Positions 8,112 through 17,409 of a stretch of 64,000 bases of DNA are shown here, piece after piece. Each line of letters begins with the position of its first letter. Position 1 is the first letter of the stretch. This stretch comes from an uncultured Paracoccaceae bacterium (GTDB lineage Bacteria > Pseudomonadota > Alphaproteobacteria > Rhodobacterales > Rhodobacteraceae), in the NCBI GenBank assembly GCA_947503765.1, contig CANNFA010000002.1:368501-432500 (forward strand), in the 5' to 3' direction. The notes under the pieces were generated by a model, which saw only the letters and a program-made list of their open reading frames with translations, did no database searches and was not told the DNA's origin. Made by a program: the position numbers and the translations under genes.

Positions 8112-9869
8112 ATGTCACCACTCGACCGGCAGGACGGAGTCTGGAAATCGGGGCGCGGCAAGGGGCGGCGCACACCCAAGGGCCGCCAGCTGGACGATAC
8201 CGCGCTGGCCGAAATCCGTGCGCTCCTGGCGGACCGGCCGCGCCGGCGCGATCTGCTGATCGAATTCCTGCACCTGATCCAGGACGCCCATGGCCACCTG
8301 TCCGCCGCCCATATCCGCGCGCTGGCCGAGGAGATGCGCCTGTCGCAGACGGAAATCTACGAGGTCGCCACCTTCTACGCTCATTTCGACGTGGTGGCGG
8401 AAGGCGAGGTGCCGCCGCCCGCGCTGACCATCCGGGTCTGCGACAGCCTGTCATGCGAGCTGGCCGGCGCACAGGCCTTGAAGGCAACGCTGGAGGACGG
8501 GCTTGTCCCGGCCGAGGTGCGGGTGCTGCGCGCGCCCTGCATGGGCCGCTGCGACACCGCGCCGGTGCTGGAGCTGGGCCACAACCATCTGGATCACGCC
8601 ACGCCCGAAAAGGTCCGCGCCGCGATCGCGGCCGGCGACACCCACGCGCATCTGCCGGAATATCAGGCGCTGGACGCCTACCGCGCGGATGGCGGCTATG
8701 ACGCGCTTTCGCGTCTGCGGAACGGCGGCGATTGGGCGGCGGTGCAGGAAACGCTGCTGGAAAGCGGGCTGCGCGGGTTGGGCGGCGCAGGCTTTCCCTC
8801 GGGGCGCAAATGGGGCTTCGTGCGCGCCGAGCCGGGGCCGCGCTATCTGGCGGTGAATGGCGACGAGGGGGAGCCGGGCACGTTCAAGGACCGCTACTAC
8901 CTCGAACGCGAACCGCACCTGATGCTCGAAGGGATGCTGATCGCCGCCTGGGCGGTCGAGGCGGAACGGTGCTTCATCTACATGCGCGACGAATATCCCG
9001 CCGTGCTGGAAATCCTGCGGCGCGAGATCGCCGCGCTGGAGGCGGCGGGGATCACCCCGCCCGGATATATCGACCTGCGCCGCGGCGCGGGTGCCTATAT
9101 CTGCGGCGAGGAAAGCGCGATGATCGAATCGATCGAGGGCAAGCGCGGCCTGCCGCGCCACCGGCCGCCCTATGTCGCGCAGGTGGGCGTGTTCGGGCGC
9201 CCGACGCTGGTCCACAATATCGAGACGCTGCACTGGGTGGCGCGGGTCTGCCGCGAGGGGCCCGAAGTGCTGAATGTCACGGAAAAGAACGGGCGCAAGG
9301 GGCTGCGCAGCTATTCGGTCTCGGGCCGGGTGGCGCGGCCGGGCGTGTACCTGCTGCCCGCCGGGTCCACCATTCTCGATCTGATCGACGCGGCCGGCGG
9401 CATGGCAGAGGGCCACAGGTTCAAGGCCTACCAGCCGGGCGGGCCATCGGCCGGGCTGCTGCCTGCCAGCATGGACGATGTGCCGATGGATTTCGACACG
9501 CTGCAACCGCATGGCAGCTTCATCGGATCGGCCGCGGTGGTGATCCTGTCGGACCAGGACAGCGCGCGCGATGCGGCGCTGAACATGCTGCGCTTCTTCG
9601 AGGATGAAAGTTGCGGCCAGTGCACGCCCTGCCGTGTCGGCTGTGAAAAGGCGGTGAAGCTGATGCAGGCGGGAAAGTGGGACCAGCCGCTGCTGGAGGA
9701 TCTGTGCGAGGTGATGACCGATGCCTCGATCTGCGGGCTGGGGCAGGCCGCGCCCAACCCGATCCGGCTGGTGATGAAACACTTCCCCGAAGAGGTCGGC
9801 GCCGCGGCCGAAGGGCCCGCCGCGAAGGGCTACGGCACGGCGCAGGGCCTCGAAGGTGGGCCGGAGTGA
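8112..9869 (+). CDS. fdsB: NAD-dependent formate dehydrogenase, fused gamma/beta subunit (NuoE-NuoF type)
   Basis: This is the diaphorase part of a cytosolic molybdenum formate dehydrogenase: it passes electrons from the alpha subunit to NAD+. Of its 585 residues, about 1-165 form a NuoE/FdsG-like thioredoxin-fold domain with a 2Fe-2S set (Cys110, 115, 143, 147). Residues about 190-580 form the NuoF/FdsB domain with the FMN region GLGGAGFPSGRKWGF, the NADH region NGDEGEPGTFKDR, GAGAYICGEESA, and a 4Fe-4S set (Cys501, 504, 507, 541). In Rhodobacter capsulatus and Cupriavidus these are separate genes fdsG and fdsB, so this is a fusion. GGGAGGACGG precedes the ATG. Next gene: fdsA. Confidence 0.93.
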   Translation: MSPLDRQDGVWKSGRGKGRRTPKGRQLDDTALAEIRALLADRPRRRDLLIEFLHLIQDAHGHLSAAHIRALAEEMRLSQTEIYEVATFYAHFDVVAEGEVPPPALTIRVCDSLSCELAGAQALKATLEDGLVPAEVRVLRAPCMGRCDTAPVLELGHNHLDHATPEKVRAAIAAGDTHAHLPEYQALDAYRADGGYDALSRLRNGGDWAAVQETLLESGLRGLGGAGFPSGRKWGFVRAEPGPRYLAVNGDEGEPGTFKDRYYLEREPHLMLEGMLIAAWAVEAERCFIYMRDEYPAVLEILRREIAALEAAGITPPGYIDLRRGAGAYICGEESAMIESIEGKRGLPRHRPPYVAQVGVFGRPTLVHNIETLHWVARVCREGPEVLNVTEKNGRKGLRSYSVSGRVARPGVYLLPAGSTILDLIDAAGGMAEGHRFKAYQPGGPSAGLLPASMDDVPMDFDTLQPHGSFIGSAAVVILSDQDSARDAALNMLRFFEDESCGQCTPCRVGCEKAVKLMQAGKWDQPLLEDLCEVMTDASICGLGQAAPNPIRLVMKHFPEEVGAAAEGPAAKGYGTAQGLEGGPE

Positions 9870-9878
9870 TGCGCCGGT

Positions 9879-10060
9879 CCCCACCCGTCCCGGGCCTGAC
9901 CCGGGGCCTCGTCGAGGCCGGGCCGGAGGCCCCGGATCAAGTCCGGGGCGTGGGGTGCGAGGGCGGAGTTCGCGCCATGATACCCCCACCCGTCCCGGGC
10001 TTGACCCGGGACCTCCCGGCGGCCAGGCCAGAGACCCCGGATCAAGTCCGGGGCGCGGGG
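9879..10060. repeat. Two tandem REP-like inverted repeat units
   Basis: Two units of about 77 bases (9879-9955 and 9984-10060). Each begins CACCCGTCCCGGGC-TGACCCGGG and ends CCCCGGATCAAGTCCGGGG. The two halves of a unit are inverted versions of each other, so each unit can fold as a long hairpin. They lie between the two formate dehydrogenase genes. A third, rearranged copy is at 18676. No coding role. Confidence 0.85.
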
Positions 10061-10100
10061 TGCCCACTGGATCGGGCGCGCGCCGGAATGGAGACGTGGA

Positions 10101-12872
10101 ATGCTTGACCAGACCAGGACCATTACCTTCACCCTCGACGGCGCCGATGTCACCGTCCCCGAGGGCACCACGATCTGGGAGGCCGCGCATGGCCGCGGCC
10201 TGACCATTCCGCATCTGTGCCACAAGCCCGCGCCCGGCTATCGCCCGGACGGCAATTGCCGCGCCTGCATGGTCGAGGTGGAGGGGGAGCGCGTGCTCGC
10301 CGCCTCCTGCATCCGCCCCGCCGCCGAGGGGATGGTGGTGCATACCGCCACCGAGCGGGCCGAGAAGTCGCGCCGCATGGTGATGGAGCTGTTGCTGGCC
10401 GATCAGCCCGATCAGCCGCATGACGTATCCTCGCATTTCGCGGACATGGCGGCGCAAAGCGGCGTGGGGCAAAGCCGCTTTCCCCGGATCGAGCCCGCGC
10501 GTGTGCCGCTGCTGGATGACAGCCACGTGGCGATGCGCGTCAATCTCGATGCCTGCATCCATTGCGATCTGTGCGTCCGGGCCTGCCGCGAGGTGCAGGT
10601 GAATGACGTGATCGGCATGGCGGGCCGGGGCCACGATGCGCGCATCGTCTTCGACCAGGCCGATCCGATGGGCCTGTCCACCTGCGTCGCCTGCGGCGAA
10701 TGCGTGCAGGCCTGCCCGACCGGCGCATTGATGCCCGCCTCCGTGCTGGACGACGCGCAGCACGGCGACAGCGCCGATTTCGACCGCGAGGTGAAATCGG
10801 TCTGCCCCTATTGCGGGGTCGGCTGCCAGCTGTCCTTCAAGGTCAAGGACGACCGGATCGTCTATGTCGACGGGATCGACGGCCCCGCGAACGAGGGGCG
10901 GCTTTGCGTCAAGGGGCGGTTCGGCTTCGACTATGTCCACCACGACCACCGCCTGACCAGACCGCTGATCCGCCGCGAGGATGCGCCGCCCAAGGGGCTG
11001 AACGTGGATCCCGGCAACTGGCAGGCCCATTTCCGCGAGGCGACATGGGAGGAGGCGCTGGATTTCGCCGCCGGCCGGCTGGCGCGGCTGCGCGAGGACA
11101 AGGGCACGCGCGTCGCCGGGTTCGGCAGCGCCAAATGTTCCAACGAAGAGGCATATCTGTTCCAGAAGCTGATCCGCCAGGGGTTCGGCCACAACAATGT
11201 CGATCACTGCACCCGGCTGTGCCATGCCTCCTCGGTCGCGGCGCTGATGGAGAATGTCGGCTCCGGCGCCGTCACCGCGACCTTCAACGAGATCGAGAAT
11301 GCCGATGTCGCCATCATCATCGGCGCCAACCCGGTTGAAAACCACCCCGTTGCGGCGACCTGGTTCAAGCAGTTCACCAAGCGCGGCGGCAAGCTGATCG
11401 TGATGGATCCGCGCGGGCAGGGCCTGCGCCGGTTCGCCTCGCACATGCTGCAATTCAAGCCCGGCGCCGACGTGTCGATGCTGAACGCGATTATGCACGT
11501 AATTGTCGAGGAAGGGCTGTATGACGACCAGTACATCGCCGGTTTCACCGAGAACTGGGAGGCGATGAAGGAGCATCTCAAGGGCTTCCCGCCCGAAAAG
11601 ATGGCGCCGATCTGCGGGATCGAGGCCGATGTGCTGCGCGACGTGGCGCGCACCTTTGCCCGGGCGCGGGCGGGGATGATCTTCTGGGGCATGGGCGTGT
11701 CGCAGCATATCCACGGCACCGACAATTCGCGCTGCCTGATCACTCTTGCGCTGATGTGCGGCCATGTCGGCCGGCCCGGCACCGGGCTGCATCCCCTGCG
11801 AGGGCAGAACAACGTGCAGGGCGCCTCCGATGCGGGGATGATCCCGATGTTCCTGCCCGATTACCAGCCGGTGGGCGATGATGGCGTCCGCTCGCTGTTC
11901 AGGGACATCTGGGACACGGAATTCAGCGCCGAAAAGGGCCTGACCGTGGTCGAGATCATGGATGCGATCCATGCGGGCGACATAACCGGCATGTATATCC
12001 TTGGCGAAAATCCGGCCATGTCCGACCCCGATGTCGGCCATGCCCGCGCCGCGCTGGCGAAACTGGATCACCTGGTGGTGCAGGACATCTTCCTGACCGA
12101 GACGGCGAATTACGCCGACGTGATCCTGCCGGCGACGGCCTGGGCGGAAAAGACCGGCACCGTCACCAATACCAACCGGCAGGTGCAGATGGGCCGCCCC
12201 GCCGTGCCGCCGCCCGGCGACGCGCGCGAGGATTGGTGGATAGAGGTGGAACTGGCCAAACGGCTGGGCCTGGACTGGACCTATACCCATCCTGCCCAGG
12301 TCTTCGATGAGATGAAGCGGTCGATGAAATCGCTCGACAACATCACCTGGGAAAGGCTGGAGCGCGAGGCGGTGACCTATCCGTCGCTCTCGCCCGAGGA
12401 TCCGGGCCAGGCGATCGTGTTCGGTGACGGTTTCCCGCGCGCGGACGGGCGGGCGCGTTTCACCCCGGCGAATATCATTCCGCCCGACGAGGTGCCTGAC
12501 GCGGACTATCCCTTCGTCCTGATCACCGGGCGGCAGCTGGAACATTGGCATACCGGCGCGATGACGCGGCGGGCCAGCGTGCTGGACGCGGTGGAGCCGG
12601 AGGCGAATTGTTCCATGCATCCCGCCACCCTGCGCAAGCTCGGCATCAGCCCCGGCGGCATGGTCCGCCTGACCACCCGGCGCGGCAGCGTCGAGGTGAT
12701 GGCGCGCGAGGATCGCGCGGTGGCGCCGGACAACGTGTTCCTGCCCTTCGCCTTCGTCGAGGCGGCGGCGAACCTGCTGACCAACCCGGCGCTCGACCCC
12801 TACGGCAAGATCCCCGAGTTCAAGTTCTCGGCGGTGCGGGCGGAAAAGGCCGCGCTGGACGCGGCCCGATGA
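10101..12872 (+). CDS. fdsA: Formate dehydrogenase, molybdenum-containing alpha subunit
   Basis: Catalytic subunit: oxidises formate to CO2 at a bis-MGD molybdenum centre. Of 923 residues, the N-terminus is NuoG-like with 2Fe-2S ligands Cys40, 53, 56, 70. Two ferredoxin-type 4Fe-4S motifs follow (CIHCDLCVRAC and CVACGECVQACPTG), then the 4Fe-4S start of the molybdopterin domain (CPYCGVGC). The metal ligand is the cysteine in CTRLCHASS (about residue 374), not selenocysteine. The C-terminal molydopterin-dinucleotide domain ends near residue 920. It is separated from fdsB by REP-like repeats but clearly belongs with it. No fdsC (FdhD-like) or fdsD is adjacent. Confidence 0.95.
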   Translation: MLDQTRTITFTLDGADVTVPEGTTIWEAAHGRGLTIPHLCHKPAPGYRPDGNCRACMVEVEGERVLAASCIRPAAEGMVVHTATERAEKSRRMVMELLLADQPDQPHDVSSHFADMAAQSGVGQSRFPRIEPARVPLLDDSHVAMRVNLDACIHCDLCVRACREVQVNDVIGMAGRGHDARIVFDQADPMGLSTCVACGECVQACPTGALMPASVLDDAQHGDSADFDREVKSVCPYCGVGCQLSFKVKDDRIVYVDGIDGPANEGRLCVKGRFGFDYVHHDHRLTRPLIRREDAPPKGLNVDPGNWQAHFREATWEEALDFAAGRLARLREDKGTRVAGFGSAKCSNEEAYLFQKLIRQGFGHNNVDHCTRLCHASSVAALMENVGSGAVTATFNEIENADVAIIIGANPVENHPVAATWFKQFTKRGGKLIVMDPRGQGLRRFASHMLQFKPGADVSMLNAIMHVIVEEGLYDDQYIAGFTENWEAMKEHLKGFPPEKMAPICGIEADVLRDVARTFARARAGMIFWGMGVSQHIHGTDNSRCLITLALMCGHVGRPGTGLHPLRGQNNVQGASDAGMIPMFLPDYQPVGDDGVRSLFRDIWDTEFSAEKGLTVVEIMDAIHAGDITGMYILGENPAMSDPDVGHARAALAKLDHLVVQDIFLTETANYADVILPATAWAEKTGTVTNTNRQVQMGRPAVPPPGDAREDWWIEVELAKRLGLDWTYTHPAQVFDEMKRSMKSLDNITWERLEREAVTYPSLSPEDPGQAIVFGDGFPRADGRARFTPANIIPPDEVPDADYPFVLITGRQLEHWHTGAMTRRASVLDAVEPEANCSMHPATLRKLGISPGGMVRLTTRRGSVEVMAREDRAVAPDNVFLPFAFVEAAANLLTNPALDPYGKIPEFKFSAVRAEKAALDAAR

Positions 12873-13005
12873 CGCAGTTCGCGCGCGTCGCGTCCTGCAC
12901 CGGATGCGGCGCTTGCGAACCATCGCGCTTTTCGGGCATCGCTATCCAGAATGAGGCGGCACGGCATCGCGTCCGCGCCGAGGTTCCGGACCACGAGGAG
13001 GCCCA

Positions 13006-14673
13006 ATGTCCGATATCGAGATTGCCCGCGCGGCAAAGAAACAGCCGATCCAGGAGATCGGCGCGAAGCTGGGCATCCCGTCCGGGCATCTGCTGCCCTA
13101 CGGGCATGACAAGGCCAAGGTCGGACAGGATTTCATCCGGTCGCTGAAGGACCGCGAGGACGGGCACCTGATCCTCGTGACCGCGATCAACCCGACCCCC
13201 GCGGGCGAGGGCAAGACGACCACCACGGTGGGCCTGGGCGACGGGCTGAACGCGATCGGCAAGAAGGCGGCGGTCTGTATCCGCGAGGCATCGCTCGGCC
13301 CCTGTTTCGGGATGAAGGGCGGCGCGGCCGGCGGCGGTTACGCGCAGATCGTCCCGATGGAGGATATGAACCTTCACTTCACCGGCGATTTCCACGCCAT
13401 CACCAGCGCGCACAACCTGCTGGCGGCGATGCTGGACAATCACATCTACTGGGGCAACGAGCAGGAGATCGACATCCGCCGCGTCGCGCTGCGCCGGGTG
13501 ATGGACATGAACGACCGTGCGCTTCGGCAGATCGTGTCCAGCCTGGGCGGGGTGGCCAACGGCTTTCCGCGCGAGGCCGGGTTCGACATCACGGTCGCCT
13601 CCGAGGTGATGGCGATCCTGTGCCTTGCGACCGATCTTGCCGATCTTGAACGGCGGCTGGGCGGCATCATCGTGGCCTATCGCCGCGACCGCACGCCGGT
13701 CTTTGCCCGCGATATCAAGGCCGACGGCGCGATGACGGTGCTGCTGAAGGACGCGATGCAGCCCAACCTTGTGCAGACGCTGGAAAACAACCCCGCCTTC
13801 GTGCATGGCGGCCCGTTCGCCAATATCGCGCATGGCTGCAATTCGGTGATGGCGACGACCACGGCGCTGAAACTGGCCGATTACGTCGTGACCGAGGCCG
13901 GGTTCGGTGCCGATCTGGGGGCCGAGAAATTCTTTGACATCAAGTGCCGCAAGGCCGGGCTCGCACCCTCGGCGGTGGTGCTGGTCGCCACCGTGCGCGC
14001 GATGAAGATGAATGGCGGCGTCGCCAAGGCCGATCTGGGCCCCGAGAATGTCGAGGCGGTCAAGGCAGGCTGCCCGAACCTTGGCCGGCATATCGAGAAC
14101 ATCAAGCAGTTCGGCGTGCCGGCCGTGGTGGCGATCAACCATTTCTCGGGCGATACCGAGGCCGAGGTGCAGGCGATCATGGACTATGTCGAGGGCTTCG
14201 GCGCCAAGGCGGTCCTGTGCAAGCACTGGGCGGACGGGTCGGCCGGGGCGACCGATCTGGCCCGCCACGTGGTCGGGATGATCGACGGCGGCGGCGCGCA
14301 GTTCGCCCCGCTTTACCCCGACGAGATGCCGCTCTTCGAGAAGATCGAGGCGGTGGCGAAACGCATCTACCGCGCCGACGAGGTGCTGGCCGACAAGAAG
14401 GTGCGCGCGCAGCTCAAGGACTGGGAGGCGCAGGGATACGGCAACCTGCCGGTCTGCATGGCCAAGACGCAGTATTCCTTCTCGACCGATCCCAACCTGC
14501 GCGGCGCGCCCACCGGCCATTCGCTGCCGGTGCGCGAGGTGCGGCTGTCGGCCGGCGCGGGTTTCGTCGTGGTGATCTGCGGCGAGATCATGACGATGCC
14601 GGGCCTGCCCAGCCGCCCCTCGGCCGAACAGATCCGGCTGAACGATGCCGGCGAGATCGAGGGGCTGTCCTGA
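13006..14673 (+). CDS. fhs: Formate-tetrahydrofolate ligase
   Basis: ATP + formate + tetrahydrofolate give 10-formyl-THF. The 555-residue product is full length, with the ATP loop [11 protein letters not shown] (residues 64-74), [10 protein letters not shown], the [15 protein letters not shown] stretch and the C-terminal [10 protein letters not shown] signature. GAGGAGGCCC precedes the ATG. It lies 133 bases after fdsA on the same strand, so formate can be either oxidised or assimilated into the folate pool from the same locus. In marine Rhodobacteraceae Fhs serves C1 oxidation and purine supply; the direction here is not shown by the sequence. Confidence 0.96.
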   Translation: MSDIEIARAAKKQPIQEIGAKLGIPSGHLLPYGHDKAKVGQDFIRSLKDREDGHLILVTAINPTPAGEGKTTTTVGLGDGLNAIGKKAAVCIREASLGPCFGMKGGAAGGGYAQIVPMEDMNLHFTGDFHAITSAHNLLAAMLDNHIYWGNEQEIDIRRVALRRVMDMNDRALRQIVSSLGGVANGFPREAGFDITVASEVMAILCLATDLADLERRLGGIIVAYRRDRTPVFARDIKADGAMTVLLKDAMQPNLVQTLENNPAFVHGGPFANIAHGCNSVMATTTALKLADYVVTEAGFGADLGAEKFFDIKCRKAGLAPSAVVLVATVRAMKMNGGVAKADLGPENVEAVKAGCPNLGRHIENIKQFGVPAVVAINHFSGDTEAEVQAIMDYVEGFGAKAVLCKHWADGSAGATDLARHVVGMIDGGGAQFAPLYPDEMPLFEKIEAVAKRIYRADEVLADKKVRAQLKDWEAQGYGNLPVCMAKTQYSFSTDPNLRGAPTGHSLPVREVRLSAGAGFVVVICGEIMTMPGLPSRPSAEQIRLNDAGEIEGLS

Positions 14674-14705
14674 CCCATGCCTGATCCGGCCCCCCCGCGG
14701 CGCGT

Positions 14706-15158
14706 TCAGTCCTTTTCGGCGAAACCGGCGCGGGCGATTTCCTCTCGTGCCGCGTCGGTCTTGCCCAACTCCGCGCTGTCCAGCGCGGCCAGCGTTTCCG
14801 GTGTCTTCAGGAACCGGATGTCGGGATAGGCGACGATTTCCACCCGGTTGCCCCAGGGGTCGAGAAAGTCGAACCGCTTGTCCGACACGAATTCCACGCC
14901 CGCCGCTTCCATCCGGGCGCGCAGGCCCTCGCGGTCGTCCACCACCAGCCCGAAATGGCGGGCGGCGTCACGGTGCGGCGTGTCCGTGCGGCTGAGCGCC
15001 AGGAACTGATCGGCCATGTCGATGAAGGCGGCATTCTCGGATCGGCTGCGCAGCTCGAACGTGAACCAGCGGCCGTAGAAGGCAAGCGCGGCGTCGATGT
15101 CGCCGACTTCGAGCGCGACGTGGTTGATGCCGACGAGCCGTGGTTTTTCGCGGGGCAT
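14706..15158 (-). CDS. VOC-family (glyoxalase/dioxygenase-like) protein
   Basis: The 150-residue protein has a single VOC fold: GINHVALEVGDIDAALAFYGRWF at the start, a central FGLVVDDREGLRARME and DPWGNRVEIVAYPD near the end. His and Glu residues in these strands are candidate metal ligands. The substrate is unknown. The ATG at 15158 follows AAAGGAA and matches the family N-terminus; an 18-codon upstream extension is unlikely. It lies downstream of rutR on the same strand after 75 bases, so it may be cotranscribed with rutR. Confidence 0.8.
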   Translation of the reverse strand: MPREKPRLVGINHVALEVGDIDAALAFYGRWFTFELRSRSENAAFIDMADQFLALSRTDTPHRDAARHFGLVVDDREGLRARMEAAGVEFVSDKRFDFLDPWGNRVEIVAYPDIRFLKTPETLAALDSAELGKTDAAREEIARAGFAEKD

Positions 15159-15233
15159 GGGCGTTCCTTTCGCTTGTGCCCCGGAAGATAGGCGGCAGGT
15201 ACGCCGCGGCAATGGGGGTGCACCCGCGTCCCG

Positions 15234-15848
15234 TCAGCCCGGCGCGAGGGCGCGGCGGTAAAGGTGGTCGAGGAACTGCGCGGCATCGGTGAAATGCCCG
15301 TCGCCGGGGCCGAGAATGCCGTGCACCTGGGCATCGAAATCGGCGTAATGCTGGGTCGTCGCCCAGATCGAGAAGATCAGGTGATAGGGGTCGATATCGG
15401 CGATCCGGCCCGCCGCGCTCCAGCCGCGGATCAGGGCGGCCTTTTCGTCCACCAGCGACTTCAGCGGGCCTTCGACGATGTCCATGATGCGTGGTGCGCC
15501 CTGAACGATCTCGTTTGCGAACAGCTTGCTCTCGCGCGGAAATTGCCGCGCCATGTCCAGCTTGCGCAGTACGTATCCCACGATCTCGTCGGCCGGATCG
15601 CCCGCCGGCTCGATGGTGCGCAGCGGGTCGAGCCACAGATCGAGCAGCCCGGTCAGCAGCGCGACGTGGATCGCCTCCTTCGAGGGGAAATAATACAGCA
15701 GGTTGGGCTTGGACAGCCCGGCCTCTGCCGCGATCCGGTCAAGCGTCGCGCCGCGAAAGCCCGCCTCGGAAAACACGTTCAGCGCGGCGCCCAGGATCGC
15801 CTTGCGGTTCTTTTCCTGGATGCGCGTGCGCGGCGCGGCTGCGTCCAT
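15234..15848 (-). CDS. rutR: TetR-family pyrimidine regulator RutR
   Basis: RutR represses pyrimidine catabolism and is released by uracil or thymine. The 204-residue product matches E. coli RutR along its length: HTH ILGAALNVFSEAGFRGATLD through KPNLLYYFPSKEAI (about residues 15-60), and the effector domain with SKLFANEIVQGAPRIMD, DEKAALIRGWSAAGRIADIDP and FSIWATTQHYADF. GGAGGG precedes the ATG at 15848. It is divergent from the transaminase gene across a perfect RutR-type palindrome at 15928, which should control both directions. Confidence 0.93.
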   Translation of the reverse strand: MDAAAPRTRIQEKNRKAILGAALNVFSEAGFRGATLDRIAAEAGLSKPNLLYYFPSKEAIHVALLTGLLDLWLDPLRTIEPAGDPADEIVGYVLRKLDMARQFPRESKLFANEIVQGAPRIMDIVEGPLKSLVDEKAALIRGWSAAGRIADIDPYHLIFSIWATTQHYADFDAQVHGILGPGDGHFTDAAQFLDHLYRRALAPG

Positions 15849-15927
15849 GTCGACCCTCCGTTCCGCTCTGCGGCGCGGCGCGCGGCGGGAAATCCTTGAC
15901 CTGTTAGAAAGCCGTGGTAGCGTCTCG

Positions 15928-15943
15928 TTGACCAATTGGTCAA
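15928..15943. promoter_or_regulatory. RutR operator (perfect 16-bp palindrome)
   Basis: TTGACCAATTGGTCAA is a perfect inverted repeat and equals the E. coli RutR consensus TTGACCAnnTGGTCAA as I recall it. It lies 80 bases before rutR and 41 bases before the transaminase start, in the divergent promoter region. Its TTGACC half may overlap a -35 box. Confidence 0.92.
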
Positions 15944-15984
15944 TTCTTTGCTGCGCGCTGCCAAAGCCCCTGAAGGAGAAAGCC

Positions 15985-17304
15985 ATGGCGCTCGACCGGC
16001 CGAACGACCTGTCCGCATTCTGGATGCCCTTTACCGCCAACCGCCAGTTCAAGCAGGCGCCGCGCATGCTGGTCGGGGCCGACCGCATGCATTACCGCAC
16101 CGCGGACGGGCGCGACGTTCTGGACGGCACGGCCGGCCTGTGGTGCTGCAATGCCGGCCACAACCGCCCCCGCATCGTCGAGGCGATCCAGAAACAGGCG
16201 GCGGAACTCGACTACGCCCCCGCCTTCCAGATGGGCCACCCAAAGGCGTTCGAGCTGGCGACAAAGGTGCGCGACATGGCGCCCGAGCCGTTCGAGCATG
16301 TGTTCTTCACCAATTCCGGCTCCGAATCGGTGGATACCGCGCTGAAGATCGCGCTGGCCTATCACCGGGCCAAGGGCGAAGGGCAGCGCACCCGCCTGAT
16401 CGGCCGAGAGCGCGGCTATCACGGGGTGAATTTCGGCGGCATCTCGGTGGGCGGGATCGTCAACAACCGCAAGTTCTTCGGCTCGCTGCTGACCGGGGTG
16501 GACCATCTGCCCCACACGCACCTGCCGGACAAGAACGCGATGACGCGCGGCCAGCCGGAACATGGCGCGGAACTGGCCGACGAGCTGGAACGGATCTGCA
16601 CGCTGCACGGGGCCGAAACCATCGCGGCGGTGATCGTCGAGCCGATGGCCGGATCGACAGGCGTGCTGCTGCCGCCCAAGGGCTACCTGGAACGGCTGCG
16701 CGAGATCACCAAGAAGCACGGCATCCTGCTGATCTTCGACGAAGTGATCACCGGGTTCGGCCGTCTTGGCAGCAGCTTTGCCGCCGAGCATTTCGGCGTG
16801 ATGCCCGACCTCATCACCTGCGCCAAGGGGCTGACCAACGGCGTGATCCCGATGGGCGCGGTGCTGGCCACATCCGAGATTCACGACGCCTTCATGACCG
16901 GGCCGGAACACATGATCGAACTGTTCCACGGCTATACCTATTCGGGCAACCCGATCGCCTGTGCCGCCGGGCTGGCGACGCTGGACACCTATGCCGAAGA
17001 GGGGCTGTTCGAACGCGCCGCCGACATGGCGCCCTACTGGGAGGATGCGCTGCATTCGCTCAAGGATTGCCCGCATGTGATCGACATCCGCAACATGGGC
17101 CTGATCGGCGCAGTGGAGCTGGAGCCGATCCCCGGCGAGCCGACCAAGCGTGCATTCGATGCCTTCGTGAAAGCCTATGAAAAGGGGATCATGATCCGCA
17201 CCACCGGTGACATCATCGCCATGTCGCCGCCGCTGATCATCGAGAAGGACCATATCGACACGCTGATCGGCACCCTGCGCGACGTTCTGGAAGAGATCGA
17301 CTGA
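15985..17304 (+). CDS. Beta-alanine (omega-amino acid)-pyruvate transaminase
   Basis: PLP class III aminotransferase that most likely converts beta-alanine and pyruvate to malonate semialdehyde and alanine, the last step of reductive pyrimidine breakdown. Of 439 residues, the PLP phosphate site is NSGSESVDTALK (110-121), Asp252 lies in IFDEVITGFGR and the Schiff-base lysine is Lys281 in CAKGLTNG. GAAGGAG precedes the ATG. An ORF extension to 15703 runs through the rutR region and is rejected. The substrate is inferred from the RutR site and neighbours; related enzymes accept other omega-amines. Confidence 0.9.
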   Translation: MALDRPNDLSAFWMPFTANRQFKQAPRMLVGADRMHYRTADGRDVLDGTAGLWCCNAGHNRPRIVEAIQKQAAELDYAPAFQMGHPKAFELATKVRDMAPEPFEHVFFTNSGSESVDTALKIALAYHRAKGEGQRTRLIGRERGYHGVNFGGISVGGIVNNRKFFGSLLTGVDHLPHTHLPDKNAMTRGQPEHGAELADELERICTLHGAETIAAVIVEPMAGSTGVLLPPKGYLERLREITKKHGILLIFDEVITGFGRLGSSFAAEHFGVMPDLITCAKGLTNGVIPMGAVLATSEIHDAFMTGPEHMIELFHGYTYSGNPIACAAGLATLDTYAEEGLFERAADMAPYWEDALHSLKDCPHVIDIRNMGLIGAVELEPIPGEPTKRAFDAFVKAYEKGIMIRTTGDIIAMSPPLIIEKDHIDTLIGTLRDVLEEID

Positions 17305-17409
17305 GGCCGGCCGCAAGGAACAGCGTTCAGGCCGGACCCGGCGTAATACCGACATTACAGGGCGGATTTTACGCCGCCTCTGCCGGAAAGAAGCACGAAA
17401 GGAACAATC

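Noticed and set aside
9879-10060. CRISPR-like array
   Set aside because: Only two units, about 77 bases each, with internal inverted symmetry and no spacer-repeat periodicity or cas genes.
10101-12872. Selenocysteine formate dehydrogenase
   Set aside because: The metal-ligand position is an ordinary cysteine codon and no in-frame TGA occurs before the end.
8451-12923. 1490-codon open frame on the minus strand opposite the formate dehydrogenase genes
   Set aside because: It is antisense to two well-supported enzymes, is His/Arg/Asp rich without domains, and reflects the lack of stop codons in GC-rich complementary frames.
12869-13147. ORF with CTGCGAC near its start, overlapping the fdsA stop by ATGA
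   Set aside because: The CxxCxxC and the coupling looked like a small Fe-S subunit, but after about 45 codons it becomes an Arg/Ser-rich shadow of fhs, overlaps fhs by 142 bases, and does not resemble FdsD.
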